19,199 nt of DNA from an uncultured Treponema sp. (GTDB taxonomy: Bacteria; Spirochaetota; Spirochaetia; Treponematales; Treponemataceae): the NCBI GenBank assembly GCA_937901865.1, contig CALDID010000290.1, positions 1 through 19,199 of the forward strand. The letters are read 5' to 3'. The notes below the pieces were generated by a model that was not told the DNA's origin, made no database searches, and worked only from the letters and a program-made list of their open reading frames with translations. Positions 7,208 through 14,033 of this stretch are shown here, one piece after another; position 1 is the stretch's first letter; each line of letters starts with the position of its first letter. Made by a program: the position numbers and the translations under genes.

Positions 7208-8401
7208 ATGAAAACTATGAAAAAATGCAAAAAATGTGGATTTGAATTGAAAGAAACAAATGTTGTTAAGTCTGTAAAAGTTGGAACAAATGCTGAAAAA
7301 GACATTGCTAAAGGAGACTCCATTATTTCTGTTGATGACAGAGTGGTAAAAAATCGTTCAGAAATAGAAAATGCTTTAGTTGGAAAAGAGAACTGTAAGA
7401 TTACGGTTCTACATAATGCGCAAAGAAAAAGTATTGATATTGAAAGTCCAGAAACTTATATCAATGACATTGAATTTAAAACAGAAAATGTATGTCCGAA
7501 ATGTGGCAAAAAGCAATCTAGCAACAAAATTCCTATAATTGCTGCTATTTTGCTAGCAGCAGGAGCTGGTGCTTATTTTATTTTTAGCAATAAACAGAAT
7601 AAAAGCAGTTCAGAAATTTCTGATGTAGCTTCGGTTCTTTCAGAAGAAGATTTATCTGCAAATGTTGCTGAAGCAGAAACTGAAACATTGGAACAAGAAT
7701 CTGAAGGTGTTTTTACTTCTTATCTTCCAGACCCTACGGTTGCAAAACTTAAAGAGATTCTTGAAAGTAATGAGTTAGATGAAGAGTCTGAGCAGAAACC
7801 TGAAAATATTGTATATGATTTGCAGGCATTGCAATCCACTCGCACTCGCAAAAAGTCTTCAAGAGGCAGTTCAAGCACGAATAATTCCATAGAAGATATG
7901 ATACAAAATTATGAGGAACTAAAAGATACTTTTATTGGAATTGACAATATTTCAGAATATAAATCAAACTTGGGAGCGAAAGTTTATTTTAAGTACGGCA
8001 GTTATCTTGATATAGGAAATTCAGCAGTTGAAGCTGAAAAATATTTGCTTGTAGCGAAAGTTGAGTCTGACAAAAAAGAATATGCGTCAATTTTGCTTAC
8101 TCTAAATGATTTGCTTAGTGAAATTCCAGAAGAAAAAAGAAGTTCTGCTAACTTCAATATAATGGGTTATGCAGATGCAACTTTATTTAATGGAAAAGTT
8201 GAAATAAGCGAGCGAAGTGAAAGGTTCAATACGGAATTATCTTTGAAACGTGCTGAATCTATAAAAAACATTTTGATTGGAAAGGATTTTAATATTTCAC
8301 CAGATAGGATTATTACGAAAGGTTTGGGGTATTCAAAAAATCCTGATGAAACAGAAAACCTAGAACAATATCGCAGAGTTGATATTGTTGTTTCTTATTA
8401 A
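7208..8401 (+). CDS. Zinc-ribbon / PDZ-like / transmembrane / OmpA-like protein
   Basis: 397 aa, not a family I can name as a whole. CKKC (C7, C10) and CPKC (C96, C99) look like the two knuckles of one zinc ribbon. Between them (about 20-80) lies a PDZ-like segment, with KGDSIISVDDRVVKNRSEIE resembling the ligand-binding edge of bacterial PDZ domains. A single hydrophobic helix follows (about 108-126), then an acidic and serine-rich linker. The C-terminal OmpA-like domain (about 255-397) has NIMGYADAT, LSLKRAESIKNIL and YRRVDIVV, the usual peptidoglycan-binding core. Predicted topology: ribbon and PDZ in the cytoplasm, OmpA domain in the periplasm holding cell wall. AGGAAG at 7198-7203 supports the ATG at 7208. 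It is the first gene of the cassette, ending 12 bp before the MORN gene. Confidence 0.8.
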   Translation: MKTMKKCKKCGFELKETNVVKSVKVGTNAEKDIAKGDSIISVDDRVVKNRSEIENALVGKENCKITVLHNAQRKSIDIESPETYINDIEFKTENVCPKCGKKQSSNKIPIIAAILLAAGAGAYFIFSNKQNKSSSEISDVASVLSEEDLSANVAEAETETLEQESEGVFTSYLPDPTVAKLKEILESNELDEESEQKPENIVYDLQALQSTRTRKKSSRGSSSTNNSIEDMIQNYEELKDTFIGIDNISEYKSNLGAKVYFKYGSYLDIGNSAVEAEKYLLVAKVESDKKEYASILLTLNDLLSEIPEEKRSSANFNIMGYADATLFNGKVEISERSERFNTELSLKRAESIKNILIGKDFNISPDRIITKGLGYSKNPDETENLEQYRRVDIVVSY

Positions 8402-8413
8402 AATGAGGTTTCT

Positions 8414-8824
8414 ATGCGAAAGATTTCTCTAATTTTAAGTTTACTGTTTCTGTTTGTTCCTGTTTTATTTTCAGAAGATGTAAAAGTACCTTTTGATGGT
8501 GGTTGTGCATATATTCCTCAAGTTGATGGAAAAGACGATTTGAATTCTGTTCGAATAGAATATGACAACGGAGATGTGTTTTTTGGAAAAGGTACAGCGG
8601 ACGGATTTCCAATTGAGGGAATTTTAAGCAACGAGAAAACTCAAATCTTTTACGAAGGCTCTTTTGATGATGATGAAAAATATACAGGAGAAGGAACTTT
8701 AGATACTCCAAAATTTAATTACAGAGGAAGTTTTAAGAACGGAAAAAGAAATGGGTATGGGTCTTGTTTTGATAAGAAAACAAATAAAATTTATGAAGGT
8801 AATTTTGTAGATGACAAAAAGTAA
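8414..8824 (+). CDS. Secreted MORN-repeat protein, N-terminal part of an interrupted toxin gene
   Basis: 136 aa ending at TAA (8822-8824). It begins with a Sec signal peptide (MRKISLILSLLFLFVPVLFS, then EDVK). MORN-type repeats follow, for example FYEGSFDDDEKYTGEGTL, YRGSFKNGKRNGYGS and YEGNFVDDKK. The stop falls within a repeat. The same frame continues without another stop for 27 codons to the TTG at 8906 and onward, and the next residues (GKGKEY...YYEGSW) complete the broken repeat. This is therefore the 5' portion of one 971-codon gene, 8414-11329, split by a single nonsense codon. GAGG (8405-8408) is the ribosome-binding site. On its own this fragment would be a small secreted MORN peptide with no catalytic part. 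Confidence 0.8.
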   Translation: MRKISLILSLLFLFVPVLFSEDVKVPFDGGCAYIPQVDGKDDLNSVRIEYDNGDVFFGKGTADGFPIEGILSNEKTQIFYEGSFDDDEKYTGEGTLDTPKFNYRGSFKNGKRNGYGSCFDKKTNKIYEGNFVDDKK

Positions 8825-8905
8825 GGCAAAGGCAAAGAATATAAATCTGATTCAAATTATTATTATGAAGGTTCTTGGCAGAATAATTTATATCACGGAC
8901 AAGGC

Positions 8906-11329
8906 TTGTTGATTTCTGAAAATGGAACGAAATTTGAGGGGTGTTTTGAGAACGGAAAAATAAAAGGATATGGCAATAAGACTAATTCTACAGGCGAAGT
9001 CTTAAAAGGAAATTGGAAAAACGCTGATTTACTAAACGGTGAAAATTGTTCATATATCAGTAACGGAAAAGCGAAATACTCAGGTTCGTTTGTTGATGGA
9101 AAGTTTGATGGACTTGGAACTTATACAGATGATGAAGGTACAACTTACGAGGGTACTTTTAGCGAAAATCAAAGGACTGGAATAGGACAGCAAGTTTATT
9201 CTGACGGAAGTGTTTATACAGGCTATTACTTTGGGAATCAGAGAAACGGACAAGGCTCATTTGAATTCTCTAATGGAATGCAATATGAGGGTGGCTTTTT
9301 AAACGGCACATTCTACGGAACTGGATATCTTTCTGCAGAAGAAAACGATGAGATTACAATCATTGCTTCTGATGAATGGAACGGAATTGAGATTCCCGAA
9401 AACTCTGATAGTGATTCAACAACTTCTGCTGACGGTCTTTTGGCAGCTGTTGCACTGCCAAAAACTGGAAAAATTCTTTTCAGCAATGGGGATATGTGGG
9501 AAGGCTATATGCAAAACGGGCTTCCTGTTGCAGGTTTAGGAATCTGGACAACGCAAGAAGAACGCCTTGCAAAAATGAATAGCCAAGATAGCCATGTTGT
9601 TTTGGCATCGTACCAATTAAATAACAAAAACTATGATTTATCTTCTGTTTACTCGGATTATGAAGTTGCTGAAATAATTTCTTCTGATGCATATTTGGTT
9701 GGATTCAATGATTTTTATAAAAAGCACAAAGCAACAATAGACAAAGTTGTTGGCGGTTTGCAAGCTGTTGCAGCTGTACTTACAATTATTCCAAGCCCGA
9801 TTCAGCCGATAGCGGCGGCTGTTGATATTGGGCTTTCTGTAGCACAGATTTCTTTAAAAACTATAAGCACTTCGATAGACATTTATGATGCTTGTATGGC
9901 TGGCAATAAAAACTTAGTTCCAGAGTTGCTAAAAGACTACGGCAAAGATATTGCTTGGGACGCGATAAACATAATTTTTGCAACACCAGGCTCTGGGCAA
10001 GCAATTGCAAAAGTTGGTTCAAAAGTTTCTGAAGGAATGGGCAAAGCGGGAAAAGCAATTTCTCAAACAGTGGGAAAAGCTGTCGCAAAAAATCAGACTT
10101 TGGCGCATGCTGCCATGCATTTAGGTCAATTGGGAAAAGTTGGAAAAGGTGCAGGAAGAGCATTTGTTGAAGCGGCTGGAAAATCGGAATTCTTTCAGTT
10201 TGTTGCAAGAAATGGCGGAAAAATTACCAAAACTGTAAAAAATGGCTGGATAAAACTAGCTTATCCAAAAGTTTTTGCTCAATATGGCGATGATGCTACT
10301 CGGCTTTTGTTCAAATACGGGAATGATATTTCCGCACAAATGGCGAAAAACGGAGATGTTATCGTTAAGGCTGTAAAAGAAAATGGCGATGATGTGGCTC
10401 GCATTTTTCTGAAAAACGGAGATGAAATAGCAAAAGTTGCGAGGGCTTCTGAATATCCAGAGGCTGTTATCCGCTATATTAAGAACAGCTCGAATGCTGA
10501 AGACGCAATAAGGCTTGCAAAAAATAATCCAGCATTGGGAAGAATTGTCAAAAATTATGGTGATGAAGCAATAACATTCATCGAAAAGTACGGTGATGAT
10601 GCAATAAAAATTCTTGAAAAAGATGGTAGTCAGTTTACAAATGCTCTAAAAAAACTGCCACGCGAAAAGCATGATATTGTATTTTCGTTTTTTAAGAATT
10701 CTGAGAATGCAGGAAATCTTTATGCAAAATATTCAGATTCGATAATCGAATTATATGAAAAAGTTGGTGTAACTCGTAGAGAAGCACTCATAAAAACTAT
10801 CAATCGAGATGGTGATAAAGCTGTTGGTTTGTTGAAAAATACTCCAAATTCACAGCTACGGAAGACAATTGATGTATTGGAAACCGCTCCAAATCCAGAA
10901 ATTGAAAATGCTTTTAAGTATGTACAAAAAACAAAAAACTGTAAGGTTGTAGGAGAAGGGCAACAAGATTTTGTTTATAGAGTAATAAGGGCTGATGAAA
11001 ATCCAAAAATTGGTTTATATGCAAAAAATCCAAATCGAAATATGACAATAGACGGTCATGTAAGAACTGGAAGCAGAAATAATGGTTCTCAATTTATTTC
11101 AACGACAACCGATTATGATATTGCGAAAAAATGGGCAGAAATGGACGGTTGTCAAATTGTAAAAATTGAGTTAAATAAAATTCCTAATAATGTGAATATT
11201 TATGACTTGAGCATAAAAGAAGGTCAAGAATTATATTTAAAAGGACTTACGCAAAATTTTGCAAAAGGCTCAAAAGAAGTTTTGCTTGAAGGTGCTATTC
11301 CTCCAAGTGCTATAACATTGATAAATTAG
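8906..11329 (+). CDS. MORN-repeat / helical-repeat polymorphic toxin with C-terminal ADP-ribosyltransferase-like domain (downstream part of interrupted gene)
   Basis: 807 aa from TTG 8906; the intact gene would begin at 8414. MORN repeats cover about 1-145 and 188-212. A hydrophobic, Ala/Ile-rich block (about 276-330) resembles the pre-toxin membrane segments of polymorphic toxins. A Gly/Ala-rich helical region follows (about 355-430). Then comes an 11-residue repeat of the form (Y/N)GD(D/E)AxxxxxK (about 460-512 and 551-583). The last 119 residues look like an ADP-ribosyltransferase fold: YRVIRADE (R692), GHVRTGSR, QFISTTTDYDIAKKWA (STT at 732-734) and KEVLLEGAIPPSAI (E791/E795). This matches the R - S-T-T - E order of bacterial ART toxins, although the precise family and the target are unknown. 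TTG 8906 has only a poor Shine-Dalgarno and would lose the signal peptide, so it is a computed rather than a convincing start. A small gene follows after 9 bp, typical of toxin-immunity pairs. Confidence 0.75.
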   Translation: MLISENGTKFEGCFENGKIKGYGNKTNSTGEVLKGNWKNADLLNGENCSYISNGKAKYSGSFVDGKFDGLGTYTDDEGTTYEGTFSENQRTGIGQQVYSDGSVYTGYYFGNQRNGQGSFEFSNGMQYEGGFLNGTFYGTGYLSAEENDEITIIASDEWNGIEIPENSDSDSTTSADGLLAAVALPKTGKILFSNGDMWEGYMQNGLPVAGLGIWTTQEERLAKMNSQDSHVVLASYQLNNKNYDLSSVYSDYEVAEIISSDAYLVGFNDFYKKHKATIDKVVGGLQAVAAVLTIIPSPIQPIAAAVDIGLSVAQISLKTISTSIDIYDACMAGNKNLVPELLKDYGKDIAWDAINIIFATPGSGQAIAKVGSKVSEGMGKAGKAISQTVGKAVAKNQTLAHAAMHLGQLGKVGKGAGRAFVEAAGKSEFFQFVARNGGKITKTVKNGWIKLAYPKVFAQYGDDATRLLFKYGNDISAQMAKNGDVIVKAVKENGDDVARIFLKNGDEIAKVARASEYPEAVIRYIKNSSNAEDAIRLAKNNPALGRIVKNYGDEAITFIEKYGDDAIKILEKDGSQFTNALKKLPREKHDIVFSFFKNSENAGNLYAKYSDSIIELYEKVGVTRREALIKTINRDGDKAVGLLKNTPNSQLRKTIDVLETAPNPEIENAFKYVQKTKNCKVVGEGQQDFVYRVIRADENPKIGLYAKNPNRNMTIDGHVRTGSRNNGSQFISTTTDYDIAKKWAEMDGCQIVKIELNKIPNNVNIYDLSIKEGQELYLKGLTQNFAKGSKEVLLEGAIPPSAITLIN
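10283..10654 (+). repeat. Undecapeptide (11-aa) repeats within the toxin
   Basis: Five consecutive units (10283-10441: YGDDATRLLFK, YGNDISAQMAK, NGDVIVKAVKE, NGDDVARIFLK, NGDEIAKVARA) and three more at 10556-10654 (YGDEAITFIEK, YGDDAIKILEK, DGSQFTNALKK) follow an exact 11-residue period. They probably form a helical rod between the hydrophobic segment and the catalytic tip. Confidence 0.75.
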
Positions 11330-11338
11330 GGGGCTTAA

Positions 11339-11626
11339 ATGCTTGATAAACTTTATGATTTAGTTTTGGGTGAAAAAGGTTTCCTCGTAAAGATAAGATG
11401 TGAGAATACATTTGATGATGAAATATATTCCGAGATAAAATCTATTCTGCGAGAACTGGTTGCTGAATGGAAATCTTTGGAATCAATACCCAAAAAAGGT
11501 TTTTTAGCTGTCGTAGAATTGGTAGATTTTCTTTCTGGAAATAGTAGATTTCTTTCGGAAGTCGATTCTGTAAAAGTTGAAGATGCTGGCATTGAAATCA
11601 AAGATATGATTAATGAGCTATATTGA
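11339..11626 (+). CDS. Small acidic protein, candidate immunity protein for the ART-like toxin
   Basis: 95 aa with no signal peptide, no membrane segment and no family I recognise. It is acidic (many Asp/Glu, for example FDDEIYSEIKSILRE and VEDAGIEIKDMINELY) and probably mixed alpha/beta. The assignment rests on position. It starts 9 bp after the toxin stop codon, and its ribosome-binding G run (11329-11333) overlaps that stop, so translation is coupled to the end of the toxin, as is usual for cognate immunity genes. A cytoplasmic immunity protein would imply that the ART domain acts in the cytoplasm of the target cell. It could instead be a chaperone or an unrelated small protein. Confidence 0.6.
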   Translation: MLDKLYDLVLGEKGFLVKIRCENTFDDEIYSEIKSILRELVAEWKSLESIPKKGFLAVVELVDFLSGNSRFLSEVDSVKVEDAGIEIKDMINELY

Positions 11627-11655
11627 TGTAGTCAATTTTTGTAGTGTAGAAAAAA

Positions 11656-12405
11656 ATGAAACGGCTAGGATTTTTATGTTTACTTTTGCTTTTGAATTTT
11701 TATACAGCATTTGCAGAAGTAAATAATGAAATATTAAAAGAAATTCGGTCATTTTTACCAAAACTAAAAGACTCCCCCACAGGAGCAATTGACGCAGATG
11801 GCAAATATACAAAAGATAGAATTCAAGGGTTGAACTGTGCAGGATTTGCAAAATGGGTTGTTGATGGATTTTATTATCCATTAGCGAGAAATGAAACTGA
11901 AAAGTATATTTCTCTTCGTAATTTGCGTAAAAAGCACCTTACAGAACGGGGAACTCAAGATATTCTCGTTTATGAAAATAGCAGAGACCCGTATTTTGGT
12001 TTGGATTGGACTAGAAATCTAGCTGTTGAACTTGGGAAAAAAAGAGGAGAAAATCCTTCTTATAAAACTTACGATATAAATGATTCTGCAATCGATGAAT
12101 ATGTTACAGATCGTGGTTATCGCCTTGATAAAATTGAGAGTATACTTATTGAACAAAGCTCATTTAATTCAAATAGAATTTACTTAGGCTCAATAAACGG
12201 TATTTATGGCAAAAATCCAAAACTTTGGCAACATTATCATGTCGTGGTGTTTGTTTCATATTTTGACAATGGAAATCTTAAAATTGCTGTGCTTGAAAGA
12301 AACAAAGAAACTTCTTTTTCATATTTGCAGAAACGTTATTCTAATACCTATTGTCATTTAGTTGCAATTTCTACTGATGGAGATTTTGAGTTAACGCTTC
12401 CCTAG
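11656..12405 (+). CDS. Exported papain-like (NlpC/P60 or CHAP-like) cysteine hydrolase candidate
   Basis: 249 aa. It has an N-terminal signal peptide (MKRLGFLCLLLLLNFYTAFA, cleavage likely before EVNN). The segment GLNCAGFAKWVVDGFYYP (Cys61) has the look of the nucleophile helix of NlpC/P60 and CHAP peptidases. WQHYHVVVFVSYFDNG (His193/His195) fits the strand carrying the catalytic His, and a later polar residue (E214 region) could be the third member. Such enzymes cut peptidoglycan stem peptides or related amide bonds in the periplasm. It follows the immunity candidate by 29 bp and is the last gene of the cassette. The ribosome-binding site is weak. I infer a role in passing the toxin through, or acting on, the cell wall. 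It could equally be an independent envelope amidase. The fold call needs a profile search. Confidence 0.55.
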   Translation: MKRLGFLCLLLLLNFYTAFAEVNNEILKEIRSFLPKLKDSPTGAIDADGKYTKDRIQGLNCAGFAKWVVDGFYYPLARNETEKYISLRNLRKKHLTERGTQDILVYENSRDPYFGLDWTRNLAVELGKKRGENPSYKTYDINDSAIDEYVTDRGYRLDKIESILIEQSSFNSNRIYLGSINGIYGKNPKLWQHYHVVVFVSYFDNGNLKIAVLERNKETSFSYLQKRYSNTYCHLVAISTDGDFELTLP

Positions 12406-12430
12406 TCCATAGAAAAGAATCAATAATTTG

Positions 12431-12446
12431 TGTTATACTGTACTTA
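12431..12446 (+). promoter_or_regulatory. Extended -10 promoter of the Rpn nuclease gene, leaderless arrangement
   Basis: TGT-TATACT (12431-12439) is an extended -10 element (TGN before the hexamer). The ATG at 12446 begins 6 nt later, at the expected transcription start. No Shine-Dalgarno and no good -35 box are visible. Confidence 0.6.
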
Positions 12447-13252
12447 TGGAAGAAACAGAAAATACAGAACGACGAAAGTTGTTGCTTTCAAAAATTGCTC
12501 AATTTAGGCTTTTTGATGATGATTTTATGTCAAAAGTCTTTGAAGACGACATTGAAGCAACTGAATTTCTTTTGAGAATCATTTTGCAACGCGATGATTT
12601 GAAGGTAATTGAATCAAAAGGTCAAGTTTCAATCAAAAATCTGCTTGGGCGTTCGGTTCGACTTGATATCAAGGCTAAAGACAAAGCTGGAAAATTGTAC
12701 AACATCGAAGTGCAAAGAGCTGACGAAGGTGCTGGTGAAAAACGGGCAAGATATTACAGCGCGATTTTGGACACGAACACTCTTTTGCCGCGCCAAAACT
12801 TTAAAGATTTGCCCGAAACATACGTGATTTTCATCACCGAACACGATGTTTTGAAATGCAATTTGCCGCTTTATCACATTGACCGCACAATAAAAGAAAA
12901 CGGAATGACTTTTTGCGACGAATCGCATATAATATATGTAAATGGTGAGTACAGGGGCGAAAATGACATCGGGAAGCTAATGCACGATTTTTCCTGCCGC
13001 AACCCCGATGAGATGAAGCTGGGACTTCTTGCCGAAAAGACAAGATATTTTAAGAGCGATGAGAAAGGAGTGAAGCGTATGTGCAAGATTATGGAAGAGT
13101 TTGTTGAAGATGAAAAGCGCGAACAGGCTGAAGAATTTGCTATCGGGTTGCTCAAGGACGGTACGCTTTCGATTTCAAAGATAGCAGAAGTTTCAAAGCT
13201 CTCAGAAAACAAAGTAAAAGAACTTGCAGAGAAAGTTAAAGCTAGTGTATAA
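12446..13252 (+). CDS. Rpn family recombination-promoting nuclease / PD-(D/E)XK nuclease family transposase
   Basis: 268 aa from ATG 12446; an upstream TTG at 12428 would place the start before the -10 box and was rejected. Rpn (YhgA-like) proteins are DNA endonucleases that promote RecA-independent recombination and are common as many copies in treponemes. The catalytic core reads RLDIKAKD...LYNIEVQRAD: D74, E88 and Q90 form the PD-(D/E)XK pattern D-xn-ExQ. It is followed by the family's ARYYSAILD segment and FKDLPETYVIFITEHDV. The C-terminal part (MCKIMEEFVEDEKREQAEEFAIGLLKDGTLS) ends in a short HTH-like tail (ISKIAEVSKLSENKVKELAEKV), typical of the longer Rpn variants. It is not an insertion sequence in itself: no inverted repeats flank it. 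Confidence 0.88.
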   Translation: MEETENTERRKLLLSKIAQFRLFDDDFMSKVFEDDIEATEFLLRIILQRDDLKVIESKGQVSIKNLLGRSVRLDIKAKDKAGKLYNIEVQRADEGAGEKRARYYSAILDTNTLLPRQNFKDLPETYVIFITEHDVLKCNLPLYHIDRTIKENGMTFCDESHIIYVNGEYRGENDIGKLMHDFSCRNPDEMKLGLLAEKTRYFKSDEKGVKRMCKIMEEFVEDEKREQAEEFAIGLLKDGTLSISKIAEVSKLSENKVKELAEKVKASV

Positions 13253-13260
13253 AATTTTGT

Positions 13261-13277
13261 CAGCCTATGGCTGTTTT
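13261..13277 (+). terminator. Short terminator after the Rpn gene
   Basis: CAGCC-TAT-GGCTG (13261-13273) is a perfect 5-bp stem with a 3-nt loop followed by TTTT. It is the exact reverse complement of the 13-mer after the solute-binding protein gene (4138-4150). Confidence 0.55.
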
Positions 13278-13300
13278 ACAAACTGCTCGATTTTGCAGGT

Positions 13301-13924
13301 GTGGGTTTTCTGTTTTTCGTCGTAGTTTATGCCGATGTAACGAAGACGGGAATAGCCGAAACTTTCAAGGGAATTTCTGAAGAAGTTACGGCAGACGATG
13401 TTTTTGTGTTCTATATTGCAGAGCACGGTACAACTTACAGTGACGGCGATTATTATTATCTTCCTGTGGATTTCCGCTATACAAATCGAGAGGATATTCC
13501 TGAAAAATGTATTTCAAAGAATGATTTGATTGCAAATCTGTCGCTCATCAAGGCTGGGAAAACACTGGTAATGCTCGACACCTGCAATTCAGGCGCATTC
13601 TTGGATTCTGCCCAGCGCGGTATTGCAGAAAAAACGGCAATTGACCGCTTGACACGCGCTACAGGGCACGCCACGCTTGCCGCTTCCAGCGATACGCAGT
13701 CTGCGATGGAAGGCTACAATGGACACGGGATATTTACTTATGTGCTTTTGGAAGGCTTAGGAGGAAAGGCAGATTCCAACAATGACGGCTATGTGTCGCT
13801 TTCAGAACTTGCAAATTATGTGGAAAGTGAAGTGCCGAATCGCAGTTATGATAAATGGGGCTATGAACAAGTGCCGATGAAAGATTTGCGAAAACAAGAT
13901 TTTCCGCTGACAGAGGCAAAATAA
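13301..13924 (+). pseudogene. Caspase-family (peptidase C14, metacaspase-like) C-terminal remnant
   Basis: 207 codons from a GTG with no convincing ribosome-binding site. The catalytic dyad of the caspase fold is present: FYIAEHGTTY with His42 (usually preceded by Gly, here Glu) and LDTCNSGAFLD with Cys95. AIDRLTRATGHATLAASSDTQSAMEG, GIFTYVLLEGL and an EF-hand-like DSNNDGYVSLSE (158-169) are typical of bacterial caspase-like proteases that sit behind WD40 or TPR domains. The first strand and helix of the p20 domain (the usual VIGNxxY... segment) are missing. Homology appears to begin at about 13325 (ADVTKTGIAETF); upstream codons read as an unrelated hydrophobic stretch. The reading is a 5'-truncated remnant left after a deletion next to the Rpn gene. 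A short expressed protein cannot be excluded. Confidence 0.72.
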
Positions 13925-13951
13925 AAATGTTCAGCATTTATTGATTACGAA

Positions 13952-13996
13952 TTACTAATAAACTAAGCCCTATCGATTAGTAATAAGGCTTCGTTT
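13952..13996. terminator. Interleaved inverted repeats between convergent genes, possible terminator
   Basis: AAGCC (13965-13969) pairs with GGCTT (13987-13991), followed by CGTTTTT. TTACTAAT (13952-13959) pairs with ATTAGTAA (13976-13983). The two stems interleave, so they are alternatives or a pseudoknot. The position is between the caspase remnant and the end of the RloB gene. Confidence 0.35.
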
Positions 13997-14033
13997 TTGC
14001 GAGAATTATTTTAGCGATAGAGAAAATTGCGGT

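Noticed and set aside
8906..8908. TTG 8906 as the genuine start of an independent 807-aa toxin
   Set aside because: It has a poor ribosome-binding site, begins in the middle of a MORN repeat and lacks the signal peptide. An interrupted gene is more likely; the coordinates are kept only as the open part.
12446..13252. Rpn gene as a complete insertion sequence
   Set aside because: No terminal inverted repeats or target duplications were found around it.
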